Below are positions 28,033 through 35,225 of a DNA stretch of 64,000 nucleotides, piece after piece. The DNA lies in assembly GCF_050314555.1 (NCBI RefSeq), contig NZ_JBNPNH010000004.1, positions 124,001-188,000 on the forward strand, in the 5' to 3' direction. Origin of the DNA: Spyradosoma sp004558035. Its GTDB lineage: Bacteria > Verrucomicrobiota > Verrucomicrobiia > Opitutales > UBA953. The stretch's first letter is position 1. Each line of letters begins with the position of its first letter. Below the pieces are notes generated by a model that worked only from the letters and a program-made list of their open reading frames with translations, was not told where the DNA came from and made no database searches. A program made the position numbers and the translations under genes.

Positions 28033-28707
28033 TCACGCGGCGTAGACCGTCGGGTCGGGAACGCCGGCTTCGCGGAACGCGGCGGCGCGCTCGACGCAGG
28101 TAGAGCATCTGCCGCAGTGCCTTTCGCCGCCGTTGTAGCACGACCACGTCAGCGCGAACGGCACGCCGAGCCGCGCACCGAGCGCGACGATCTCCGCCTT
28201 GTTCATGCCGACGAAGGGACGTTCCAGCCGCACGGGATGCCAGTCGGAGACGCGGACGACGGCGTCGAGCTTTTCCGCGAACTCCTCGCGGCAGTCGGGA
28301 TAAATCGCGTGGTCGCCGCCGTGCGCGGCGTAGGCGACGGTGTCGCACTTTTCCGCGATCGCCCACGAGGTCGCGAGCGAAATCAGCAGCAGGTTGCGCG
28401 CGGGAACGACGGTCGTCTTCATGCCCGCTTCGTCGTAGGCGCCTTCGTAGACGGGAACGCTCGCGTCCGTCAGGCTGTTTTTCCCGAAAAACGCGGAAAC
28501 GGCGCGCAGGTCCGCCAGCCGATATTCGACGCCGTAATGCGCGGCGAGCGCGCGCGCCGCGTCGATTTCGCGGGAATGGCGCTGCCCGTAGTTCACGCCG
28601 AGCGCGAGCACGCGGCGCTTTTCGGCGACGAGCTTCGCGAGGAGCGTCGCGGAATCCAGCCCGCCCGAAAGGAGGACGACGCTGCTTTGCGGATTTTCCA
28701 GACTCAT
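28033..28707 (-). CDS. queC: 7-cyano-7-deazaguanine synthase (QueC, 224 aa)
   Basis: ATP-dependent conversion of 7-carboxy-7-deazaguanine to preQ0 on the queuosine pathway. The PP-loop SGGLDSATLLAKLV near residue 14 binds ATP. GVNYGQRHSREID and VVPARNLLLISLA are family signatures. The C-terminal zinc site is CYNGGERHCGRCSTC (four Cys). Length is as expected. It lies 54 bp upstream of uvrA on the same strand; no other que gene is in the window. Confidence 0.95.
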   Translation of the reverse strand: MSLENPQSSVVLLSGGLDSATLLAKLVAEKRRVLALGVNYGQRHSREIDAARALAAHYGVEYRLADLRAVSAFFGKNSLTDASVPVYEGAYDEAGMKTTVVPARNLLLISLATSWAIAEKCDTVAYAAHGGDHAIYPDCREEFAEKLDAVVRVSDWHPVRLERPFVGMNKAEIVALGARLGVPFALTWSCYNGGERHCGRCSTCVERAAAFREAGVPDPTVYAA

Positions 28708-28719
28708 GGAGGGGAAGAT

Positions 28720-28756
28720 AACGCTTAAAGGTTAAGGGTTAAAGGTTAAAGGGGGC
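28720..28756. repeat. TTAAAG/GGTTAA tract
   Basis: A short tandem tract of the type GGTTAAGGGTTAAAGG between queC and the transporter gene. Related tracts occur at about 15336-15369, 18857-18878, 39101-39134 and 55037-55073, always in spacers or at gene ends. No function is evident. Confidence 0.6.
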
Positions 28757-28785
28757 GACGGGCTTCACGACCTCGTCGCCTTTTT

Positions 28786-29832
28786 TCAAAGGCGCTTCGC
28801 GTAGCGGTTCGCGAGAATCGTGCAGACGAGCAGTTGGAGCTGGTGGTAGAACATGATCGGCAGCACGATCAGCCCGATGTCCAGATCGCCCGAAAGCGCC
28901 GCCGCGCCGAAGATGACCTTCGCCATCGGCACGCCGGACGCGAGCGTCTTCTTCGAACCGCAGAAGACCGTCGTGATCTCCGACTCCTTGTCGAAGCGGC
29001 AGAGCTTCGACATGCCGAACGAGACGCACAGCGCGACGAGCAGAATCAGCAGCGTTCCCGCGAAAGTCTGCGCGAGTATCGACACGCCGTAGTTGTTCCA
29101 AAGCCCGCGCGCGACCGAATCCGCGAACGACGAGAACACGATGAGCAGGATGACGAGCTTGTCGAAGACGTTGATGTGTTTTTTGAAGCGTTCGGCGGGC
29201 GCGCGCAGCAGCGGGCGCAGCGCCTGCCCGAGCAGAAACGGCAGAAAGAGCAGCACGAACAGGTCCAGAATCGTCTTGCCCAGCGGGAGCGAATCGCCGC
29301 TCGTCGTCGCGAAGACGCCGATCAGCAGCGGCGTCAGCACGATGCCGAGCAGACTCGAGACGGACGCGTTGAAGATCGCCGCGGGAACGTTCCCGCGCGC
29401 GATCGCCGTCATCGCCACGGAAGAGGAGATCGTCGAAGGCAGCGCGCCGAGAAAATAGAACCCGAGCGCGAGCTGCGCCGGCAGCCAGCCGAGCGCGTCT
29501 TCGAAGACGAGGCAGAAAAGGAACGTGAGCAGCGGGAACACGCCGAACGTCATCGCCTGCACCGCGGTGTGCACCTTCCACGCCAGCAGGCCGTTGCGCA
29601 GATTCGCCCACGAAAGCCCGAGCCCGTGAAAGAAGAACACGAGCGCGACGCCCCAGTTCGCGAGCTCGTCGGCGCGCAGCGTTCCGCCGGTTCTTCCGAC
29701 TTCCGGGAACAACGTCGCGAGCCCGACGCAGCCGATCATGCCGTAAAGAAACCAGTCCTTGTAAAACGCGCCGCCCGATTTCTTCGAGGCGGCGGGGGCG
29801 GAGCCGCCCGACCGATTTTCGCCATCGTCCAT
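28786..29832 (-). CDS. BASS/SBF-like sodium-dependent transporter (348 aa)
   Basis: Inner-membrane protein with about ten hydrophobic helices; it resembles the bile-acid:sodium symporter-like (SBF-like, YfeH-type) family. Typical features are the N-terminal WFLYGMIGCVGLATLFPEVG, the FYFLGALPSTISSSVAMTAI segment with its unwound helix-crossing motif, and the FCGSKKTLASGVPMAKVIFG signature. The substrate is unknown. The ATG at 29832 was chosen; the upstream extension is basic and overlaps the divergent spacer. It is divergent from the VWA-like gene. Confidence 0.85.
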   Translation of the reverse strand: MDDGENRSGGSAPAASKKSGGAFYKDWFLYGMIGCVGLATLFPEVGRTGGTLRADELANWGVALVFFFHGLGLSWANLRNGLLAWKVHTAVQAMTFGVFPLLTFLFCLVFEDALGWLPAQLALGFYFLGALPSTISSSVAMTAIARGNVPAAIFNASVSSLLGIVLTPLLIGVFATTSGDSLPLGKTILDLFVLLFLPFLLGQALRPLLRAPAERFKKHINVFDKLVILLIVFSSFADSVARGLWNNYGVSILAQTFAGTLLILLVALCVSFGMSKLCRFDKESEITTVFCGSKKTLASGVPMAKVIFGAAALSGDLDIGLIVLPIMFYHQLQLLVCTILANRYAKRL

Positions 29833-29944
29833 GGAGCGGAAAATGAAACGCCGAAAGGCGCGCGCGCGCAAGAAAATCGTTGAAGCGTTCCCGCGCGCCC
29901 TGTTTCATTGTGGAAAAATCTCCCGCCGTCCCCGCCTTTCGCCC

Positions 29945-31264
29945 ATGCCTTCCGTGAACCCCGAGGAACAGCCCGTGCTTCCGCCGCCCGCCGTCGCCGA
30001 CGCGACCGCGACCCGCGACGCGCATTTCATCCTGGGAAGGCTCGTCCGCCGCCCCGCGCGCCGACTCGGCGAAAAGCCCGACGGGAACGCCTCCGAAGGG
30101 CGCCCGCGCGCGCGTTCCCGCGCGTTCGGCGTCGGCTTCGTCGTCTCCGCCGCGCTGCACGTCGCGCTGATCCTGCTTTCGATTTTCGTAATCACGAAAC
30201 GGATACGCGACGTTCCCGAAGAGACGCCGGCCGCCTTCGTCACCGGCGCGGGAGGCGGGAACGCCGGCGACCCGCGGAACACGGCGGGCCGCATTCTGAA
30301 GAAGCCGAAGCTCGCGGTGAAGCCCCCGCGCATCGCGTCGAAATCCGCGCACGCCGCGATCGCGCTCCCGCCGATCGAGATGAAGCTGCCGGAGCTTTCC
30401 GCGTCGCGCTTCGGCGGCGATTTTTCGTCCGGGCTCGGCGACGGCGGCGCGGGAGGATTCGGCGGCGGTTCCGGCGGAGGCGTCGGCGCGGGAACGGGAC
30501 TCGGCCTCGGCGCCGGGAAGAACTTCGTCGCGAAGTTCGCGCCGAAAAAAGTGCTGGGCGCGACGATGCGCGCGGAAAAGGTCGCCGTCTATCTCGACTG
30601 CTCCGGAAGCATGCTCCCGTTCCTGCCGCGCGTGCGCAGGGAGATTTACGAAAATTATCCCGACGCGGACATCTTCGAGTTCGACGGCGCGGGAACGCTC
30701 GTCGTCGACGGCGAGATCGTCGGCGGGCGCAACGGCAAAGGCAAAAGCCCGAAACCGCGCGTCGGCATACGGCTCGACGGCACGGACAAGACGAAGCTTT
30801 CGAACGACGGCAAACGTATCCACAAAAAACATGCGGAAGGTTTCGAACAGGGCTCGCTCGGCGCGTGGCTCGACGTGATGCTCGAAGAAAAATACGACGC
30901 GCTCGCCGTCTTTTCGGATTTCTTCGACGGGCTGCGCCAATACGACGAGCACGGCAAGACGTTCTTCGCGGACTCCGCCTATCGCCCGACGAAGACCGAC
31001 GCCCGCAAGGCGCGCGACCTGCGCTGGGAGAGCCGCTGGCACGCGACGCTGAAGCGCCGCCGCGGCACGCCGCGCATTTACCTCTTTTCCATCGGCGCGG
31101 ATCCGCAGCGCTTTCTCATGGAATGCGTGACGCTTTCCGACGGCGAAATCTCCGACGTGCGAAACCTGCGCGCGGAAGTCACCGGCGAAAAGCCTGCGGG
31201 CAAAAACTCGCGTTCCCGCGCGCCGAAACGCTCCGCGAAAGACGCCCCCGCCGACGACGAGTGA
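29945..31264 (+). CDS. Membrane-anchored VWA-like protein with glycine-rich region (439 aa)
   Basis: Single transmembrane helix at about residues 60-83 (FGVGFVVSAALHVALILLSI), preceded by an Arg-rich cytoplasmic tail. A Pro/Lys region is followed by a Gly-rich stretch (about 162-192, GGFGGGSGGGVGAGTG type). The C-terminal half begins with VAVYLDCSGSMLPF, a von Willebrand A MIDAS motif (DxSxS) near residue 218, and continues with ALAVFSDFFDG and a Rossmann-like IYLFSIGAD strand. It is probably a periplasmic metal-dependent adhesion or complex-assembly module. The ATG at 29945 was chosen because upstream codons are low in coding character. The function is otherwise unknown. Confidence 0.68.
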   Translation: MPSVNPEEQPVLPPPAVADATATRDAHFILGRLVRRPARRLGEKPDGNASEGRPRARSRAFGVGFVVSAALHVALILLSIFVITKRIRDVPEETPAAFVTGAGGGNAGDPRNTAGRILKKPKLAVKPPRIASKSAHAAIALPPIEMKLPELSASRFGGDFSSGLGDGGAGGFGGGSGGGVGAGTGLGLGAGKNFVAKFAPKKVLGATMRAEKVAVYLDCSGSMLPFLPRVRREIYENYPDADIFEFDGAGTLVVDGEIVGGRNGKGKSPKPRVGIRLDGTDKTKLSNDGKRIHKKHAEGFEQGSLGAWLDVMLEEKYDALAVFSDFFDGLRQYDEHGKTFFADSAYRPTKTDARKARDLRWESRWHATLKRRRGTPRIYLFSIGADPQRFLMECVTLSDGEISDVRNLRAEVTGEKPAGKNSRSRAPKRSAKDAPADDE

Positions 31265-31281
31265 ACGCGCGTTCCCGCGAC

Positions 31282-31318
31282 AAAAAAAGCGTCCCCGCGC
31301 CTCACCGCGCGGGAACGC
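31282..31318 (-). terminator. Rho-independent terminator after the PEP-CTERM gene
   Basis: A 12-bp stem (31289-31300 with 31307-31318, one mismatch) has a 6-nt loop. On the minus strand it is followed by seven T (31288-31282). It contains the iterated CGCGGGAACGC motif. It could also slow plus-strand transcription from the VWA gene. Confidence 0.75.
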
Positions 31319-31398
31319 CAACACACACTATGAAAAAAGTCGAGGAGTCGAAAAAGGTTTAAAAGGTCGAGGAGTAATTACTTTTAACCTCCTGAACT

Positions 31399-32172
31399 TT
31401 ATTTTCTCCGGCGGCGACGCGTTCCCGCCAGCGCGAGCGCGCCCAAGCCCGCCAGCAACCCGAACGCCGACGGCTCGGGAATCCCTGAGACGAGATAAAG
31501 CGCCTTATTTTTGTAAACCAACGCAGCCTGTCCTTCAGAAAGCACCGTCCCGCTTTCGACCAGCCCCAACGACGTGTCATATCCGTCAACGGTCAGAGTA
31601 ACGCTCGTGGCATCGCTCAAATTCCAAATTCCATATTGATTTTCTGTTGAAAGCAGAAGGCGTTCTGCTCCGGCGGTAATTCCGGAAGCCACGATGTTGA
31701 TACTCCCGTCAACGTCTTTCACCGAAGCCCCAAAATTCAATTTACTTTTTGCCGTAATCGAACCGGATGTTCCGAAGTCCAATGTAAACGATGTTGGGGC
31801 TGCACTTCCGACATCAAAAGAATCCAAGTAGATTGCAGAACTGATTCCAAAAGCTACCGAAGTCGCAGCGGACATAGCGATGGTCGGATCAAAACGGAGA
31901 GAAAAATCCGTATTTCCGACCGTTTGCATCGCAGTCTTATAACTGTCGACGGAGGAATTCGCATCAGCCCAAGTGCTCGTAGTAAGAGTCTTGCCGTCGT
32001 CGCGGGTCGCATTCTCCGTATAATCGTAAAAGAGCGTCGAGTAGCCCCATTGGCTGGCACTAAAGATATCGCTCCCGGCACCCGTATCTCCGTAATAAAC
32101 GAGAGTTCCGGCCGCGCTCGCGCAGAGCGTTCCCGCGGCGAAGAGAGAGGTAATTGCGATGATGTTTTTCAT
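31399..32172 (-). CDS. PEP-CTERM surface protein (257 aa)
   Basis: Secreted protein with a cleavable signal peptide (MKNIIAITSLFAAGTLCASA) and a C-terminal sorting signal: PEPSAFGLLAGLGALALA followed by a short basic tail. In PEP-CTERM systems an exosortase recognises this tripartite signal and moves the protein to the envelope or exopolysaccharide. The mature part is Ser/Thr/Asp-rich and beta-strand-like, with no recognised catalytic motif. Base composition is clearly lower in G+C than the flanking genes and the iterated GGGAACG motif is almost absent inside it, which suggests recent acquisition or fast evolution. Expression may be switched by the poly-G promoter tract upstream. Confidence 0.88.
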   Translation of the reverse strand: MKNIIAITSLFAAGTLCASAAGTLVYYGDTGAGSDIFSASQWGYSTLFYDYTENATRDDGKTLTTSTWADANSSVDSYKTAMQTVGNTDFSLRFDPTIAMSAATSVAFGISSAIYLDSFDVGSAAPTSFTLDFGTSGSITAKSKLNFGASVKDVDGSINIVASGITAGAERLLLSTENQYGIWNLSDATSVTLTVDGYDTSLGLVESGTVLSEGQAALVYKNKALYLVSGIPEPSAFGLLAGLGALALAGTRRRRRK

Positions 32173-32183
32173 AAGTGGGAAAA

Positions 32184-32212
32184 ACAGTAATGCCCCCCCC
32201 CCCGTATGTCAA
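32184..32212 (-). promoter_or_regulatory. Putative phase-variable promoter with 11-G spacer, upstream of the PEP-CTERM gene
   Basis: On the minus strand a perfect -35 (TTGACA, 32212-32207) and a weak -10 (TACTGT, 32189-32184) are exactly 17 bp apart. Eleven of the spacer bases are an unbroken G run (32203-32193). Slipped-strand changes in such a tract alter spacing and promoter strength, as known for opc and porA in Neisseria. Transcription would start only a few bases before the ATG at 32172, so the message would be nearly leaderless. Confidence 0.6.
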
Positions 32213-32460
32213 ACATCGAGATGTGAATTTTCTTTGGGGAGAAAACTTTTCCCGCTTCGTCCATGCGGCGGGAACGCGCGTTCCGGAAAAAATCCGTGCG
32301 CGTCCGTGTCTATCCGTGGTCAAAATCGCTTTCGCGGATTTCCAGGACTTTCCTTAACTTCCTTTAACTTCGCGGTTAAAAAACCGTTCCCGCGCCCCGC
32401 GACGAAGACGCGGACGTCTTCGCCCCCAAGCGTTCCCGCGAGCGAGTCCGCATGAAATGC
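32213..32460. other. Intergenic spacer with degraded repeats
   Basis: No gene is visible. About 32345-32385 is a reverse copy of the repeat that reads CGCAAAGTCAAAGGAAGTTA elsewhere, preceded by a block with GTGTCTATCCGTGG and CGCGGATTTCC. Similar CGCGGATTTCC wording occurs near 38970. The rest is GC-rich sequence without an open frame of note. Confidence 0.55.
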
Positions 32461-32668
32461 GGAACAAAAATAACCCCATGCGGCTCCGCCGCTTGGGGCA
32501 GCGTCCGCAAAAGAACATGCGCTTGAAAAGCGCAACTGCCCCGCGGGAACGCCGTGCCGTAAGACGACGAACGCGTCGGGCAGTTGCGCCTTTCAGGCGC
32601 GGGGCATATGCGGAGCCTTCCCCCAAGCGCGCGCTTCGCGGCGCGCATGGGGTTACCTTTGTTTCGCC
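32461..32668 (+). repeat. MITE-like palindromic element, copy A
   Basis: A non-coding element of about 208 bp with terminal inverted repeats (left GAACAAAAATAACCCCATGC, right end the complement of GAAACAAAGGTAACCCCATG). Inside are nested hairpins: GCGGCTCCGCCGC, then GCGCTTGAAAAGCGCAACTG paired with CAGTTGCGCCTTTCAGGCGC, and GCGCGCTTCGCGGCGCGC. A second copy in the opposite orientation is at 45971-46180. The boundaries were set by comparing the two copies. Confidence 0.85.
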
Positions 32669-32775
32669 CCGATGGGGCTTTGGGGGCGAAGGCATTCCTG
32701 CTTTCGTTCCCGAGGCGTCCGATTTCCCGCGGACGCATTTCCGCCGCGCGCGTTCCCGCGGCGTCCGGGCGTTTT

Positions 32776-34551
32776 TCACGTGAGGACGATGGTGTCTTCG
32801 GGGAAGCGCGCGCCCGTCGGGCGGCGGCGGCGCCAGAACGACGCGAGGAAGACGAGCACGCCGATTCGCCCGACGAACATCGCGAACGTCAGCAGCAGCT
32901 TCGCTTCCGTGCACAGCTTCGGCGTCACGTCGCAGGAAAGCCCGACGGTCGCGACCGCGGAAACCGCCTCGAAGATCAGGAATTCGGCGTCGAGCTCCGG
33001 ATGGAGCATGCAGAGCGCGATGGCGACCGCGGCGAAAAGCAGTCCGGAGAGGAGCACGACGACGAGCGCCTGATTGGCGACGTCGCTGTCGAGCCGGCGG
33101 CGGAAGATCTCCAGGTCGCGGTTGCCGGAAAGGAACTGGCGCAGCGCGAGCACGGCGACGGCGAACGTCGTCACCTTGATCCCGCCGGCGGTGGAGAAAG
33201 GCGCGCCGCCGATGAACATCAGCACCATCATGACGAGCAGCGTTCCCGTCGGGAGCAGCGCGGGATCGCCGATGTCGAATCCCGCCGTGCGCGTCGTCGC
33301 GGACAGGAAGAAGGCGCGCATGAAGCCGATGCCGCCGCCCGCGCGGTGCGCCGTCAGCAGCAGCAGGACGACGCCCGCCGCCAGCAGCGCGGCGCTCGTG
33401 CAGATCACGATCTTCGTGTGCGTCGAAAGCCTGACGGGCGGCTCGGCGTTCAGCTTGCGGGAAAAGCGGCGCCGCAGCGAATCGCAGGCGACCAGGAAGA
33501 AGTTTTTCCAGACGGGGAAGCCGATGCCGCCGATCACCGAAAGCGAGATGATGCCGCCCAAAAAGACCGTGCAGTCGGGCACGCCGGGCGTCGCCAGCCC
33601 GTTCGGCAGCGTCGAAAAACCCGCGTTGCAGAACGCCATGACCGAGTGGAACACCGAAAAGAAGATCGGATCCGCGACCGCCCCCTGCGCGAACGAAAAG
33701 TAGATCCACGCCGCGCCGACGGCCTCGACGGACAGCGTGAAGCCGACGAGCACGCCGAGCACCAGCCCGATCTGCGTCATGTTCTCTTCGCTGAAAAGGT
33801 CCTGAAACGCGAAGCGGTTGCGGATGGAAAGCCCGCCCGCGAAGAAGTAGGCGAAGAAATACGTAATCGCCATCACGCCCAGGCCGCCCAGCTGCGCGAG
33901 CGCGAGAATGATGCACTGCCCGAAGCCCGTCAGCGTTTCCGGCAGGCTCGCCACGGGAACGAGCCCCGTGACGCAGACCGCGCTCGTCGCGAAGAAAAGC
34001 GCGTCGGTGAAGGCGATGCCCGAAACCGTCGCGCGCGGCGTCATCAGCAGCAGCGTTCCCGCGGCGATCAGCGCGGCGAAGCTGAGCATGAAGACGCGCC
34101 CCGGCGTCAGGTTCTGAGTCGGCACGAAATTTCTGCGGAAACGCAGCGCGCGGATGCACGCCGTCAGCGCCGGCGGGAGCGCCGTCGCGCAGTGAAAAAA
34201 CGCCCAGGTTCCCGCCGACCAGTTCCAGGGCCAGCCCGGAGCAAAAAAAAGAAACGCCGCGCCCGCGCAGGGGATCGCCAGCGTCAGCAGCGTCTCGGGA
34301 ACGCAGCGGCGGACGTATTCGGAGACGGATTCCTCCAGCAGGAAGACCCGCCAGACTTCCGAAACGAAGAAGGCGAGCGCGGCGGCGGCGACGGCGAGCC
34401 CCGTGAGCGCGAGCCGCGTCGCGTCCGACTGCCAGCCCGCGACGAAGATCACGTCCGCGGCGCACGCAACCGCGCAGACGAACGCCGCCGCGTTGAACCA
34501 CATCGCCGCGCGCGCGCGTCGCCTGCGCACGATTTCCGGATACGCTTTCAT
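32776..34551 (-). CDS. Trk/Ktr-type potassium channel subunit (TrkH/KtrB family, 591 aa)
   Basis: Integral membrane potassium transporter built of four M1-P-M2 repeats. The four pore loops with the filter glycine are visible: ATSAVCVTGLVPV, HSVMAFCNAGFSTL, SATTRTAGFDIGD and SAVATVGLSCDV. The conserved FIGGAPFSTAGGIKVTTF segment fits the superfamily. At 591 residues it is longer than KtrB (about 450), with two or three extra hydrophobic helices at the N-terminus. A cytoplasmic nucleotide-binding partner (TrkA/KtrA) would be expected but is not in the window. It stands alone, downstream of the ribosomal-protein cluster. Confidence 0.92.
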   Translation of the reverse strand: MKAYPEIVRRRRARAAMWFNAAAFVCAVACAADVIFVAGWQSDATRLALTGLAVAAAALAFFVSEVWRVFLLEESVSEYVRRCVPETLLTLAIPCAGAAFLFFAPGWPWNWSAGTWAFFHCATALPPALTACIRALRFRRNFVPTQNLTPGRVFMLSFAALIAAGTLLLMTPRATVSGIAFTDALFFATSAVCVTGLVPVASLPETLTGFGQCIILALAQLGGLGVMAITYFFAYFFAGGLSIRNRFAFQDLFSEENMTQIGLVLGVLVGFTLSVEAVGAAWIYFSFAQGAVADPIFFSVFHSVMAFCNAGFSTLPNGLATPGVPDCTVFLGGIISLSVIGGIGFPVWKNFFLVACDSLRRRFSRKLNAEPPVRLSTHTKIVICTSAALLAAGVVLLLLTAHRAGGGIGFMRAFFLSATTRTAGFDIGDPALLPTGTLLVMMVLMFIGGAPFSTAGGIKVTTFAVAVLALRQFLSGNRDLEIFRRRLDSDVANQALVVVLLSGLLFAAVAIALCMLHPELDAEFLIFEAVSAVATVGLSCDVTPKLCTEAKLLLTFAMFVGRIGVLVFLASFWRRRRPTGARFPEDTIVLT

Positions 34552-34630
34552 AAAAAATCAGGAGCTTCGGACTTTACGCGAAGCCGCGGGAAAAGACAAA
34601 CGCGCAAACGCGCGCGGAGCCCGAATCCGA

Positions 34631-34678
34631 AAAACCCGAAAGCGCACTTCCGGGCAGGAAATGCGCTTTCGGGAAAAA
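34631..34678 (-). terminator. Bidirectional rho-independent terminator after rpmE
   Basis: A perfect 12-bp stem (CCCGAAAGCGCA 34635-34646, TGCGCTTTCGGG 34662-34673) with a 15-nt loop has four A on the left and five A on the right side. Read on the minus strand it ends in T, terminating rpmE. Confidence 0.8.
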
Positions 34679-34692
34679 GAAGCGGAAAAGCC

Positions 34693-34944
34693 TCAGCGGG
34701 CGCGACGGCGCGCGAACTTGTTCTGGAACTTTTCGACGCGGCCCGCCGTGTCGACGAAGCGCTTTTCGCCCGTGTAGGCGGGGTGCGAGTCGGCCGTGAC
34801 GTCGCGCGGGATCACGAAGTATTCTTCGCCGTCCACCGTGATCTTTTCCTTGGAGGAGAGCGTGGACTTCGTCAGAAACTGGCGTCCGGAAGAAACGTCG
34901 CGGAAGCAGACGTTGTTGACTGTGGGATGGATGTCTTTTTTCAC
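34693..34944 (-). CDS. rpmE: 50S ribosomal protein L31 type B (83 aa)
   Basis: Large-subunit protein linking the two subunits. MKKDIHPTVNNVCFRDVSSG, FVIPRDVTADSHPAYTG and the RFVDTAGRVEKFQNKFA tail are type-B signatures. It has only one cysteine and therefore lacks the zinc ribbon of type A. The basic C-terminus ends RRRAR. It is followed by a strong terminator and lies 44 bp downstream of rpmJ on the same strand. Confidence 0.96.
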   Translation of the reverse strand: MKKDIHPTVNNVCFRDVSSGRQFLTKSTLSSKEKITVDGEEYFVIPRDVTADSHPAYTGEKRFVDTAGRVEKFQNKFARRRAR

Positions 34945-34988
34945 GGTAAGATTTTCCTGAATGAAACGGTTTGACGAAACGCGACGAA

Positions 34989-35114
34989 TCAGCCCTGGCG
35001 CGCCTTGTAGCGCGGGTGGGTCTTGTTGATGACGTAAATGCGGCCCTTGCGTCGAACGACCTGGCAGTTCGGATGGCGCAGCTTCAGATTTTTAAGCGAA
35101 GATGAAACTTTCAT
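34989..35114 (-). CDS. rpmJ: 50S ribosomal protein L36, zinc-free type (41 aa)
   Basis: Small basic protein of the large subunit: MKVSSSLKNLKLRHPNCQVV, then RRKGRIYVINKTHPRYKARQ. Only one of the four zinc-ribbon cysteines is present, so it is a C-minus form. The ATG at 35114 was chosen by homology; the frame is open far upstream but that is antisense to ispE. Next to L31B it forms a pair of zinc-independent ribosomal proteins. Confidence 0.95.
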   Translation of the reverse strand: MKVSSSLKNLKLRHPNCQVVRRKGRIYVINKTHPRYKARQG

Positions 35115-35225
35115 GATTTGTCTGGAAAATTGTTGAAAGGCAAAAAAACCTTTATTCGGCGAAACTGTCAACAGTCTTTTTTCGGCTTGCGGGCGGGCGG
35201 CGGGAACGCGCTTAATGGGCGGACC

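Noticed and set aside
28739..31324. An 861-codon minus-strand frame spanning the transporter and the VWA-like gene
   Set aside because: It overlaps two genes with clear domains in other frames and its product is Arg/Ala/Gly-rich without motifs.
32584..34974. A 796-codon plus-strand frame opposite the Trk/Ktr gene
   Set aside because: Antisense to a transporter with all four pore loops; the product is charged low-complexity sequence.
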